A stretch of 16,373 nucleotides of DNA from CANHEE01 sp043777755. GTDB taxonomy: Bacteria > Bacteroidota > Bacteroidia > Chitinophagales > Saprospiraceae. A program made the translations under genes and the position numbers. Location of the stretch: contig JAYWHK010000333.1 of NCBI GenBank assembly GCA_043777755.1, positions 1 to 16,373 on the forward strand, read 5' to 3'. The stretch's first letter is position 1. Every line of letters begins with the position of its first letter. The notes below the pieces were generated by a model. The model ran no database searches. It saw nothing but the letters and a program-made list of their open reading frames with translations, and was not told the DNA's origin. Below are positions 8,596 to 16,286 of the stretch, piece by piece.

Positions 8596-8630
8596 GTAAA
8601 ATAATTTTTTCTACGAAATAAGTATTTTAC
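8596..8630. promoter_or_regulatory. Possible operator: 8-bp inverted repeat in the divergent promoter region
   Basis: GTAAAATA (8596-8603) and TATTTTAC (8623-8630) are exact reverse complements, 27 bp centre to centre. They lie just upstream of the kinase -7 element in the 201-bp gap shared with the CotH operon. The spacing could suit a dimeric regulator, but in sequence this AT-rich such a pair may arise by chance. Confidence 0.22.
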
Positions 8631-8727
8631 AATTTTGTTTGTGCAACGTTTGGATTCAAAAATTGGTACTTTGTATAAATCATGCGCATAAATTAACCCA
8701 AAAATGAATAAAATAAAAAATATGTAA

Positions 8728-8735
8728 TATATTTG
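8728..8735 (+). promoter_or_regulatory. Putative -7 promoter element for the CotH-DUF4956-HlyD operon
   Basis: TATATTTG matches TAnnTTTG and ends 18 bp before the ATG of the first gene. It implies a leader of only about 12 nt. The upstream sequence is a long A-rich tract without a clear -33 motif. Confidence 0.5.
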
Positions 8736-8753
8736 CTTTCAAAATTATAAAAT

Positions 8754-11009
8754 ATGAAAAAAATACTCCTTTTATCTTTATTATTGTTTGCTCAATTTGG
8801 TCTTTTTGCCCAAAAGTTATACGACAACACCGTCATTCACAACATCGAAATCCAATTCGCTTTTGACGATTGGAAAACCAAGATGGACGCTGCAACAGCA
8901 GCCGTCACTGACCTATACACCATCGCTTTATGGTGTAAAATTGATGGCGAAAAATATGACAGCGTTGGCGTAAAATTCAAAGGAAACAGCTCCTATAAAG
9001 CAAATAACAAGAAAAACCCATTGCACATTGCCTTGGATTTTGTAAAAGGCAAACAAGAACACAAAGGAACAGTTGATTTGAAATTATCCACGGGCTATTC
9101 TGACCCGACGTTTATCCGTGAAGCATTGTCGTACAGTATTTTGAGCAATTATATGGATTGTCCTCGGACGAGTTTTACAAATGTCTATATCAATGGTAAG
9201 AAATACGGTTTTTATACCAATGTCGAAAGTGTAAGCAAGCGTTTTATGGAAGACCGTTTTGGCTACAAAGATGGCGTGATTGTTAAATGCACGCCTACTA
9301 CTTTTGGCGGTGGCGGTGTTGGCGGTGCAACTGGTTTTTGCACACTAAAATATTTAGGAAAAGACAGTAGTTTATATACACCAAAATACGATATGAAAAC
9401 GTTAGGTGGCTACAAAGATTTTATCAATTTTTGTGATACTTTGACGAACAAACCTGCCGCAGTAGAAAAAGTCTTGGACGTGAACCGTACACTTTGGATG
9501 TTGGCATACAACAGTCTTTTTATCAATTTGGACAGCTATACTGGTACTTTTTGCCAAAATTATTATTTATACAAAGATAAAAGCAATCGTTTTTTACCAA
9601 TTCTTTGGGACTTGAATATGTCTTTTAATGGTTTCCCTGGTATAGGTGGCGGTCAAACTGGCGCAAAAACAGATGCTTTTTTGGGAATTACAAATGCAGA
9701 CAGACCTTTAATAAAGAACCTTTTATCTAATCTGACTTATAAAAAAATGTACGTGGCGCACATCAATACGATGATTAATGATTGGTTTGCCAATGGACAA
9801 TACTTGGTCGAAGGTGCAAAATTACAAGCAATTGCTGACACCGCTTTTAATGCTGACCCTAATAAAATCGGTACGTATGCCAATTTCAAAATTGCCCTTA
9901 CACAGAACGTAACTGGCTCGGGCGGTTCTGGCATCAAACCTTTGATGGAGGCTCGCATGGCACATTACAAAACCGTTTCTGAGTTCACAAAAGCAGTGCC
10001 TTCCATTGATTCTATCTTACCAATCAATGCAAACATAGAAGAAGCATTTACGCTAAATGTAATTGCAAAAAGTGCAACTTCTCTTGTTTTCAATTATAGA
10101 ACAAAAACATTAGAGCATTTTGAAAAAATCAAGATGTACAATGACGGAACAAACGGTGATTTAATCGCTAATGATTCCATTTGGACATTGACTTTTACGC
10201 CACAAGTGCCTGATTATCAGTATTATATCTGGGCTGAAAATCCTAATGCTGGCATCTTTTCTCCTCGACAAGTCGAAATGCGTTACCATACTTTTAGTGC
10301 GAAAGCAAAAAATAGTATCGTGGCTGGGGCAGTCGTCGTCAATGAAATTATGGCAAATAACAAAACTATTGTAAAATCTCCAAATGGAAAATTCGCCGAT
10401 TGGGTGGAGTTTTACAATACGACCAACGCTGACGTTGATTTGAGCAATACTGGTTTTAGTGACAATTATTCAACGCCTAAAAAATGGCTTTTTCCAGTTG
10501 GTACAAAAATCAAAGCAAAGGATTACTTGATAGTTTGGGCTGACGATGGCGATACAGGCGCAGGTCTGCACGCTTCCTTCAAATTAGCCGACAATGGCGA
10601 GCGTTACCTTTTTACTGATGCACAAGGAAAAGTGTTGGATAGTCTTTCTTTTAACAATCAAAAAGCAGATTATTCTTTTGCCCGTTGTCCGAATGGAACA
10701 GGGAATTTTGTGATTACGAATCCTACTTTTGGCGTGACAAATGGCGATTGCAAAAAAGTAAATGTTGGAATTAATGACTTGATTATGAACGAGTTGGTCA
10801 TTTATCCAAATCCAACAAACGATGTTTTGACTATTAAAAACGACAATGCCAATTTAGGGAAAATCAATATTTTTGACTTAAATGGAAAAAATATTTTTAC
10901 TAAAAAAGTAGAAAACAACGAGTTTCAATTGGATATGAGCAATTTTGCAAATGGAATGTATATTTTAAAAACAGAAAATTCACGGGTTTATAAAGTTGTG
11001 AAACAATAA
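8754..11009 (+). CDS. Secreted CotH-family kinase-like protein with lamin-tail domain and T9SS type A sorting domain
   Basis: This 751-residue exported protein starts with a clear signal peptide (cleavage near GLFAQ, residue 19). The CotH domain spans about 25-420. It shows GVKFKGNSSYK (about 72), a KYGFYTNVESVSKRF segment (about 150) typical of the family's nucleotide-binding lobe, and ILWDLNMSFNG (about 283), which carries the likely metal-binding Asp. CotH in Bacillus is a spore-coat protein kinase. In other bacteria the substrates are mostly unknown. A lamin-tail domain follows (about 525-660, starting VVVNEIMANN). Last comes a type A sorting domain (about 680-751, LVIYPNPTNDVLTI to the final VVKQ), which marks it for type IX secretion. 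It is the first gene of a tight operon with DUF4956 (7-nt gap) and HlyD. The CotH kinase activity is inferred from family membership. Confidence 0.93.
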   Translation: MKKILLLSLLLFAQFGLFAQKLYDNTVIHNIEIQFAFDDWKTKMDAATAAVTDLYTIALWCKIDGEKYDSVGVKFKGNSSYKANNKKNPLHIALDFVKGKQEHKGTVDLKLSTGYSDPTFIREALSYSILSNYMDCPRTSFTNVYINGKKYGFYTNVESVSKRFMEDRFGYKDGVIVKCTPTTFGGGGVGGATGFCTLKYLGKDSSLYTPKYDMKTLGGYKDFINFCDTLTNKPAAVEKVLDVNRTLWMLAYNSLFINLDSYTGTFCQNYYLYKDKSNRFLPILWDLNMSFNGFPGIGGGQTGAKTDAFLGITNADRPLIKNLLSNLTYKKMYVAHINTMINDWFANGQYLVEGAKLQAIADTAFNADPNKIGTYANFKIALTQNVTGSGGSGIKPLMEARMAHYKTVSEFTKAVPSIDSILPINANIEEAFTLNVIAKSATSLVFNYRTKTLEHFEKIKMYNDGTNGDLIANDSIWTLTFTPQVPDYQYYIWAENPNAGIFSPRQVEMRYHTFSAKAKNSIVAGAVVVNEIMANNKTIVKSPNGKFADWVEFYNTTNADVDLSNTGFSDNYSTPKKWLFPVGTKIKAKDYLIVWADDGDTGAGLHASFKLADNGERYLFTDAQGKVLDSLSFNNQKADYSFARCPNGTGNFVITNPTFGVTNGDCKKVNVGINDLIMNELVIYPNPTNDVLTIKNDNANLGKINIFDLNGKNIFTKKVENNEFQLDMSNFANGMYILKTENSRVYKVVKQ

Positions 11010-11016
11010 AAAATTT

Positions 11017-11715
11017 ATGCAAGAACTTCTTTCATTATACACCAACATCGAAAATCCAACCTTTGAAATGGTGTTGTTCACCTTTTTGTTGGCTTTTTTA
11101 TTGTCGGTTACGATAGCCGTCACTTACACAAAGACGACGCCCAATACGCTCAAATCAAGCAATTTTATTCAAGCTATGATTTTGAGTTCTTTGATTGCCG
11201 CAACGGTTGTCCAATCTACGAACAACAGTATTTCAGCAGGTGTAGGCTTGTTGGGTGCGCTGACAATTATCCAATTTCGCAGTACTTTTCGTGATCCACG
11301 TGATGTTATTTTCATTTTTGCAGCCATTAGTGCAGGGATTTCATGTGGTTCTTACGTTTTTCTACCAGCGGTCATTGGCTCATTGAGCTTTTGTTTTATT
11401 GCTTTATTGCTGCGATTTACGCCGTTTAATATGGGCGACCATATCATTTTTGACCTAAAAGTACGCTTCAATCCAGAGTTTGAAAAAGAACTTTTTGTAG
11501 AAAAACATTTGAATACATTTTGTAAAAAATGGACAGTGGAAAGCATCAGAAACGATTCAAGCAACAAAGGCGAAACACCTTACCAAGAAATAGATTACGT
11601 CGTTCTGCTCAACAACGATGATGAATACAAAAAATTCATACAAAGTATTGAAAAAGAAGGTGTTAGTGTTAGAAAATTTAGCAAACAAAATTCAGACTTT
11701 ACGACAAACGAGTAA
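11017..11715 (+). CDS. DUF4956 inner-membrane protein
   Basis: This 232-residue membrane protein has about four hydrophobic helices in residues 17-133 and a soluble C-terminal half (about 140-232) that is probably cytoplasmic. The family signature is GALTIIQFRSTFRDPRD (80-96), followed by a second helix pair. DUF4956 has no proven biochemical function. I recall it often encoded next to CotH-family proteins and VTC-domain polyphosphate polymerases. Here the CotH partner is present but no VTC gene is in the window. It starts 7 nt after the CotH stop and shares one base with the next start (TAATG), so the three genes are very likely co-translated. The family call is confident; the role is unknown. 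Confidence 0.88.
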   Translation: MQELLSLYTNIENPTFEMVLFTFLLAFLLSVTIAVTYTKTTPNTLKSSNFIQAMILSSLIAATVVQSTNNSISAGVGLLGALTIIQFRSTFRDPRDVIFIFAAISAGISCGSYVFLPAVIGSLSFCFIALLLRFTPFNMGDHIIFDLKVRFNPEFEKELFVEKHLNTFCKKWTVESIRNDSSNKGETPYQEIDYVVLLNNDDEYKKFIQSIEKEGVSVRKFSKQNSDFTTNE

Positions 11716-12701
11716 TGAAAATCAATATTTTATATGTTTTTTGGGCGATTGCCCTTCTTGGTTTTTTGTACATTGGACGACATTTACAAAACCAAAGCAC
11801 ACAACAATTATTCGGTATTGCCGAAACGGAAGGTCAAATTATAAAGGTAGAATACTCTGTTTTTATACAGAAAAATTATATCAAAGCAGGACAACAAATC
11901 AAAAAAGGGGACACTTTAATGGTCTTGCTGCGCAGTGAATTGGACGAGCGTACCACCAAACATTTGACCGAAATCAGTCAAATTGATGTAGAGCGTTTGG
12001 CAAAAAACACCGCTACACTCAAAGATAAAGAAGTTTTTGAATCCAAACAAGCTGCCCGAATCAGCGAACTGCAATCGCAAATCAAGGTTTTGCAAAGTGA
12101 AATTTCAGTTCAAAAAAATATTCGAGAAGCTATTGGTGATGGAAATTCTTCCAACAACAGCATCAAAGAACAAGAGATAAAAGCACTGGAAGAAGAAATG
12201 CGTCAGGTCGTTTTGCAAAGCAAAGAACAAAGCAAACTCTTTGACAATCAGACGATTAGCAACAATAGCATAAGTGCAGTAAAAGTCCAACAAATCCAAA
12301 ACGAGCTTGGTTTTATCAGTAAAGAAAAATCAAAATTGGTATTGTTTTCGCCTTGCGATGGCTTTGTGGAGCAAGTTTTTATAGCACAAAATGAGATTGC
12401 GCAAAGCTACAAAGATTTGGCAAAAATCAATCCGCAGCAGCCCAACAAAATCATTGGTTTCATGCACGAAAGCCTAAATATTCCTTATCGTTTGGGCGAT
12501 ACGGTTACATTGAGTTCGGCACTTCGCCCGACGGTGACTTGTAGAGCAATTTTGATTGGCGTAAGCCCAAAATTAGTAGAATTGCCCTTCCGTCTTCGTC
12601 GCAATCCAGACGTAAAAGCTTGGGGCAGAGAACTTTATATCAATCTTCCACCTAAAAATGATTTTTATATTGGTGAAAAAATTATGATTGGGCTAAAGTA
12701 A
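11715..12701 (+). CDS. HlyD-type periplasmic adaptor (membrane fusion protein)
   Basis: This 328-residue adaptor is anchored by one N-terminal helix (about 6-22). Residues 36-72 form the first half of a lipoyl-like domain (IKAGQQIKKGDTL). A long charged coiled-coil hairpin spans about 75-205, turning near the NSSNNS stretch (144-149). The second lipoyl half begins at LVLFSPCDGFVEQVFIAQNE (208-227) and is followed by a beta-barrel region (about 245-328). Members normally link an inner-membrane transporter to an outer-membrane channel. No ABC, RND or MFS pump and no TolC gene is nearby. The start codon overlaps the DUF4956 stop by one base. Pairing with DUF4956, instead of a transporter, is unusual and is taken up as a finding. 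Confidence 0.87.
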   Translation: MKINILYVFWAIALLGFLYIGRHLQNQSTQQLFGIAETEGQIIKVEYSVFIQKNYIKAGQQIKKGDTLMVLLRSELDERTTKHLTEISQIDVERLAKNTATLKDKEVFESKQAARISELQSQIKVLQSEISVQKNIREAIGDGNSSNNSIKEQEIKALEEEMRQVVLQSKEQSKLFDNQTISNNSISAVKVQQIQNELGFISKEKSKLVLFSPCDGFVEQVFIAQNEIAQSYKDLAKINPQQPNKIIGFMHESLNIPYRLGDTVTLSSALRPTVTCRAILIGVSPKLVELPFRLRRNPDVKAWGRELYINLPPKNDFYIGEKIMIGLK

Positions 12702-12712
12702 TATATTGTTTA

Positions 12713-12793
12713 AAATGTTTGCAATTGTTTGTCTTTGTTGTATTGTTTTAATTTCCAATCAGTTAGAACAATTGCAAACAATAGCAAACATTT
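12713..12793. repeat. Interleaved inverted repeats between convergent genes
   Basis: Two mutually exclusive pairings exist. TGTTTGCAATTGTT (12716-12729) is an exact reverse complement of 12767-12780. Alternatively 12713-12731 pairs with 12775-12793 over 19 bp with one mismatch. The ambiguity arises because GCAAACA occurs twice on the right (12774-12780 and 12784-12790). The element fills most of the 111-bp gap between the HlyD and saccharopine dehydrogenase stop codons. It could form the shared transcript end, but neither strand has a proper T-run after the stem. Confidence 0.55.
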
Positions 12794-12812
12794 AAGAACT
12801 AAAAAATTATAT

Positions 12813-14150
12813 TTAAAATATTTTTTCATCTTTTTCAACAAACTCAACGCCATATTTTTTCAATTCTTCGATAACTGGTTCGTAGGCTTCTTTCATAATC
12901 GGAATATTTACGCCTGTATGCTGGTATTTTCCTTGCATCAATAATTTTACAAAAATCGCCAAAGGCAAACCGACCAAACGGGACATCGCTGTATCGTTAG
13001 AATTGTCACCTTTCATCACCAAAGTAGAAGTCAAACGGCGACGCTGACGGGCAATCGAATAATCAAATTCGTGCTGCATAATCACCATATCTCTGTCGTC
13101 TGGTTCAAGTGCTAATTTTTCAACCAAAAGACTTTCCAGAATTTGAGCTGGCGAAGCGTGCTGCAATTTTATTTTCTTTTTGCTAAAAAGTCCTAAAAAT
13201 TCTAACTTGTGCATGATGTCAGAATCGGGTGTTGTTCCAACCAAATTGGCAATCCTATCTTTGACCGAACCCGTAGAAGTTTTCCAAACATAAGCCTCCA
13301 TTAATTCGTGATAACTCATTGATTCTGAGTCCACTATCGGATAAGTATTGTCTGTCAAACCAATTTTTCGGAGCGCATTCCAAGCCTCACAAAAGCCTTT
13401 TTTACGAAGTGTTCCTCTGATAATATTGGGCGTACTTTGAATCCCGTAAGCATCTCGATACAACAAAGAATCACGGTTGGCGTACATTTCAAATTCTCCC
13501 ATTCCTTGAATATTCACCACATCGTACTGCGTAAAAAGTCGGTTGTAAGGAATGTATTTGTGCTTGCCATCTTCCAAATATTGCGCTGTCCCTTGACCAG
13601 CCAACACAACATTTCTCGGATTCCAAGAGATTTTGTAATTCCACGGATTTGTGTCGCTTTCTGGCGCAACCAAACCTCCTGTATAAGAACGAAAAGCTGT
13701 AATTTTTCCATTTTTCGCCTTGATTTCATTGATTTTTTGGACAGCACTCATGTGGTCAAGTCCTGGGTCAAGCCCCATTTCACCCATAAAAATCAAGTCA
13801 TTCCGCTTTGCTTCTTCACCCAAACTGTACATTTCTTTCGTCACATACGAAGCATTTACCAAATGTTTTTTCAGTTTGATACAATCTTGCGCAACGTCCC
13901 AATGCAAAAAAACAGGCAACAGCGAAACCACCACATCAACTCGAGCTATCATATCCCGACGGTCATTCGGTTTTTGAACATCTAACCAAACGGCACGACC
14001 ATTCGGATTGTTACCAACTTTCTGTTTTGCCAGCTCCAAATCAGCATCTCCAACAGTTATAAACCATTGATTTTCAGCCGCATTCTCTAAAAGATATTTA
14101 ATAAGAGCCGTTGCAGAACGACCAGCACCAATCACTAAAATATTATTCAT
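12813..14150 (-). CDS. Saccharopine dehydrogenase, L-glutamate-forming (LYS9-like)
   Basis: This 445-residue cytosolic oxidoreductase resembles LYS9-type saccharopine dehydrogenases. These interconvert saccharopine with glutamate and aminoadipate semialdehyde using NAD(P). The N-terminal Rossmann motif is VIGAGRSA (6-13). Family motifs include VSLLPVFLH (75-83), SYVTKEM (101-107), GEMGLDPGLDH (123-133) and SYTGGLVAPES (155-165). NIIRGTLRKKGF lies at about 250. The length fits the single-domain yeast enzyme, not the bifunctional animal LKR/SDH fusion. In bacteria the reaction usually runs toward lysine breakdown. No lysine-ketoglutarate reductase gene is adjacent, so the pathway cannot be confirmed here. 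The cofactor (NAD or NADP) is not decided. It is probably a single-gene transcript. Confidence 0.9.
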   Translation of the reverse strand: MNNILVIGAGRSATALIKYLLENAAENQWFITVGDADLELAKQKVGNNPNGRAVWLDVQKPNDRRDMIARVDVVVSLLPVFLHWDVAQDCIKLKKHLVNASYVTKEMYSLGEEAKRNDLIFMGEMGLDPGLDHMSAVQKINEIKAKNGKITAFRSYTGGLVAPESDTNPWNYKISWNPRNVVLAGQGTAQYLEDGKHKYIPYNRLFTQYDVVNIQGMGEFEMYANRDSLLYRDAYGIQSTPNIIRGTLRKKGFCEAWNALRKIGLTDNTYPIVDSESMSYHELMEAYVWKTSTGSVKDRIANLVGTTPDSDIMHKLEFLGLFSKKKIKLQHASPAQILESLLVEKLALEPDDRDMVIMQHEFDYSIARQRRRLTSTLVMKGDNSNDTAMSRLVGLPLAIFVKLLMQGKYQHTGVNIPIMKEAYEPVIEELKKYGVEFVEKDEKIF

Positions 14151-14174
14151 ACAGTTATTTTTCTTATAAAAACG

Positions 14175-14182
14175 CTAAATTA
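14175..14182 (-). promoter_or_regulatory. Weak candidate -7 element for saccharopine dehydrogenase
   Basis: The minus strand reads TAATTTAG, one mismatch from TAnnTTTG, and lies about 24 bp before the ATG. It follows an A/T homopolymer tract. It is the best match in the leader region but not strong. Confidence 0.25.
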
Positions 14183-14244
14183 AAAAAAAAATTCTAATAA
14201 AAATGTTTTTCTAATTTTTAAAATAAAAAAAGAAAAAATTTAGG

Positions 14245-14412
14245 TAGCATGAGCTTTGGCTCGTGATGGAATATATACACGCTGGAGAGTGGTTTTGGGA
14301 TTTTGCATCTACGCAAAATATTGAACACCAAGCGTTTGCAATATCTTTAATATCTAATAACCAATATCCGTTGTATATAGCTACAATTCTCAACGAGCTA
14401 AAGCTCATTTTA
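14245..14412. mobile_element. MITE-like fold-back element with terminal inverted repeats
   Basis: ATGAGCTTTGGCTCGT (14249-14264) pairs with ACGAGCTAAAGCTCAT (14393-14408) at 15 of 16 positions. A GGTA/TACC match just outside extends the repeat to 19 of 22. Each end is also a small palindrome (GAGC...GCTC). Inside, TATATACA (14272-14279) pairs with TGTATATA (14372-14379), and ATTTTGC-ATCTAC-GCAAAAT (14300-14319) forms a hairpin, so the whole unit can fold back. I see no target duplication and no transposase. Open frames crossing it look non-coding. It sits in the 324-bp gap between the DUF697 and saccharopine dehydrogenase genes. Confidence 0.6.
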
Positions 14413-14414
14413 CC

Positions 14415-14455
14415 CAAAAAGAAAAAGCCATCACTTTGCAGCAACGGCTTTTCTA
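14415..14455 (-). terminator. Intrinsic terminator for the DUF697-SHOCT gene
   Basis: On the minus strand, AAAAGCC (14446-14452) and GGCTTTT (14423-14429) form a 7-bp stem with a 16-nt loop, followed by the T-rich run TTCTTTTT. It lies 23 bp after the stop codon of the upstream gene, where a rho-independent terminator is expected. Confidence 0.65.
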
Positions 14456-14474
14456 TCAAAACAAAATTATCACA

Positions 14475-15077
14475 TTAAAATCCATCTACTATTTTTTTCT
14501 TCAAAGAAAGAAATTCTTCTTCTGTCACAACACCAGAATCACGCAAATGCGCCAAATCTTTCAAACGGGTTACAATATCACTACTCGTTGAAAATGAAGC
14601 ACTTGTATTTTCTGTTGCTGCTGATTTGGTCGTTGAAGGCTGCCAAGAAGGAACAATTGTTCTGCCCTTTTCAAACATCTCATTGTAGCGTTTTTTCAGT
14701 ACTTCGATGTCAAAATTAAGCATTGTTCCGCCGCTTTCAAAATGCGCTTTGAAAACTTCTCCCAAAGCGTAGGTCGAAGCACCTGCCATACTTGCCATCG
14801 CCAAACCACCAATCACAGAACCTATGCCTGGAATGAATTTGAGCAAACGTTGTGCAGCCATTTTGGTGATACTTGTGCCAACCAAAACACCAACCGCAGC
14901 TTTCATTTGTACTTTTGAAAACTCCACATCGTAGTTGGTACAGAGAGAGTTCACCATGTCCATTTGAATACCACTCAGCGCAATCACATCTGCACCGTGA
15001 ATTGGAATCATGCTCGAACCCATCGCCAACAAAACGTGGTTTTTAATAATATCGTTCGCTTGAACTGTTTTTGTCAT
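14475..15077 (-). CDS. DUF697-family membrane-associated protein with C-terminal SHOCT domain
   Basis: This 200-residue protein has a DUF697-like N-terminal part (about 1-140). It shows the IPIHGADVIALSGIQ segment near 24-38 and a Gly/Ala-rich hydrophobic hairpin (about 59-105, including FIPGIGSVIGGLAMAS) that could insert in the membrane. A Ser/Thr-rich linker (about 145-165) leads to a SHOCT motif (about 168-200, LKDLAHLRDSGVVTEEEF), a short helical domain common at C-termini. DUF697 is usually fused or linked to dynamin-like or Era-like GTPases. No GTPase is present here. Its function is unknown. It is a single-gene unit with its own terminator, divergent from the oxidoreductase. Confidence 0.82.
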   Translation of the reverse strand: MTKTVQANDIIKNHVLLAMGSSMIPIHGADVIALSGIQMDMVNSLCTNYDVEFSKVQMKAAVGVLVGTSITKMAAQRLLKFIPGIGSVIGGLAMASMAGASTYALGEVFKAHFESGGTMLNFDIEVLKKRYNEMFEKGRTIVPSWQPSTTKSAATENTSASFSTSSDIVTRLKDLAHLRDSGVVTEEEFLSLKKKIVDGF

Positions 15078-15141
15078 TTTTTTATAAGAATTGAATTTGA
15101 ATTATAGTAAGTACAACTTTTTTACGAAAAAATTAGTTCCA

Positions 15142-15149
15142 TAATTTTG
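15142..15149 (+). promoter_or_regulatory. Putative -7 promoter element for the FAD oxidoreductase
   Basis: TAATTTTG matches TAnnTTTG. A start near 15156 would leave about 30 nt before the ATG at 15186, or 18 nt before a TTG at 15174. No clear -33 element is seen. Confidence 0.4.
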
Positions 15150-15185
15150 ATATTAACGATGAATGTATGAAATTTGACGACGAAT

Positions 15186-16205
15186 ATGAAAAAAAAACAA
15201 TTTATCATCGTCGGACAAGGTTTGGCGGGTTCTATGTTGGCTTATTTTTTAATAAAAAAAGGTCACGATGTCATGGTCTATGACGAAGGTCACGGTACTG
15301 CTGCCTCTTCCGTAGCTGCTGGTTTAATCAATCCAATTACAGGTCGAAGGCTTGTAAAATCGGATAATATTGACGTTTTATTGCCTTTTGCTGAAAAAAC
15401 TTACATGGAAATCGAGTCATTTTTAGGTATAAAATTATGGTATCCAAGGGAAATTTATTGGACTTTGAGTGACATCAAAGAAGAAAACGATTGGGCGATT
15501 CGGGCTTCTTTGCCAGAAGTAAAACATTACATTCAAGAGGATTTTGACAAAAAAAAATACAAAAATTTTTTCAACGAAAAAATAAATTTTGGTGTCGTGA
15601 AAAATGCCGCACAAGTTGATTTGGTATTGTTCATCGCTGCTTTTAGATTTTTTTTGAAAGAAAAAAATATGCTTACCGAAAAAAGGTATGATTTCATAAA
15701 TTCACACCAGCAAGAAACCGTGATTTATTGCGAAGGTGCGCAAGCTCGATTCAATCCATTATGGTCTTGGCTGCCTTTTAATGTTGTAAAAGGCGAAGCG
15801 TTGCACTTGAAATTGGAAAGCGAAAACTTGAAAAACGTTATCAAAAACAATGTGAATATTATTCCACAGGAAGGTCAAAATTGCTATTGGTTAGGTTCTA
15901 ATTATGAATGGAATCCTACGGACTCCTCTCCTACTCCATCTATCAAAGAAGGTTTTTTGAATGAATTAAACCAATTCTTAAACATTGATTATCAAGTTAT
16001 TGCACACAAATCTGCAATTAGACCAGCGACCAAAGACCGTAAATTATTTATTGGTTTTCATCCAGAAAATCCCTTTTGCGCCATCTTTAATGGACTTGGC
16101 GCAAAAGGAACTTCGCTCGCTCCTTTTTGGGCAAATCATTTTGCCAATGTTTTGATAGACACCGAAAAATTGAGCGATGTGATGAGTATTCAGCGTTTTG
16201 ACTAG
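15186..16205 (+). CDS. FAD-dependent oxidoreductase, DAO/MnmC-C-like
   Basis: This flavoprotein of 339 residues belongs to the D-amino-acid oxidase (DAO) fold group. The N-terminal dinucleotide motif IIVGQGLAGSMLAYFL is followed by an acidic residue (YDEG) that would hold the adenosine ribose. The segment SSVAAGLINPITGRRLV resembles that of the MnmC C-terminal oxidase domain. The C-terminus (IRPATKDRKLFIGFH, then NGLGAKGTSLAPFWA) closes the FAD site. The substrate is unknown. An MnmC-like role on tRNA is possible, but the methyltransferase half is absent and no tRNA-modification gene is near. An in-frame TTG at 15174 would add four residues. I chose the ATG because the family motif starts directly after it. 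Confidence 0.87.
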   Translation: MKKKQFIIVGQGLAGSMLAYFLIKKGHDVMVYDEGHGTAASSVAAGLINPITGRRLVKSDNIDVLLPFAEKTYMEIESFLGIKLWYPREIYWTLSDIKEENDWAIRASLPEVKHYIQEDFDKKKYKNFFNEKINFGVVKNAAQVDLVLFIAAFRFFLKEKNMLTEKRYDFINSHQQETVIYCEGAQARFNPLWSWLPFNVVKGEALHLKLESENLKNVIKNNVNIIPQEGQNCYWLGSNYEWNPTDSSPTPSIKEGFLNELNQFLNIDYQVIAHKSAIRPATKDRKLFIGFHPENPFCAIFNGLGAKGTSLAPFWANHFANVLIDTEKLSDVMSIQRFD

Positions 16206-16286
16206 CTTTTTTCATAAAAACTTAACGTAATTTTATTTAATCACGAAATGAAATTCGGCAAAGCCAATTTTATCTAATTATACTGA

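Noticed and set aside
12713..12793. Classic intrinsic terminator for the CotH operon
   Set aside because: The stem is AT-rich with a long loop and neither strand has a T-run after it, so it is listed only as a repeat.
14245..14412. Retron-like or other reverse-transcriptase-linked ncRNA
   Set aside because: No reverse transcriptase or effector gene is nearby; terminal repeats favour a MITE-like element.
14211..14478. Overlapping open frames on both strands in the gap between saccharopine dehydrogenase and DUF697
   Set aside because: Both cross the fold-back element and the terminator, and neither resembles a protein family.
15174..15176. TTG as the start of the FAD oxidoreductase
   Set aside because: An ATG 12 bp downstream sits directly before the FAD-binding motif and fits the promoter equally well.
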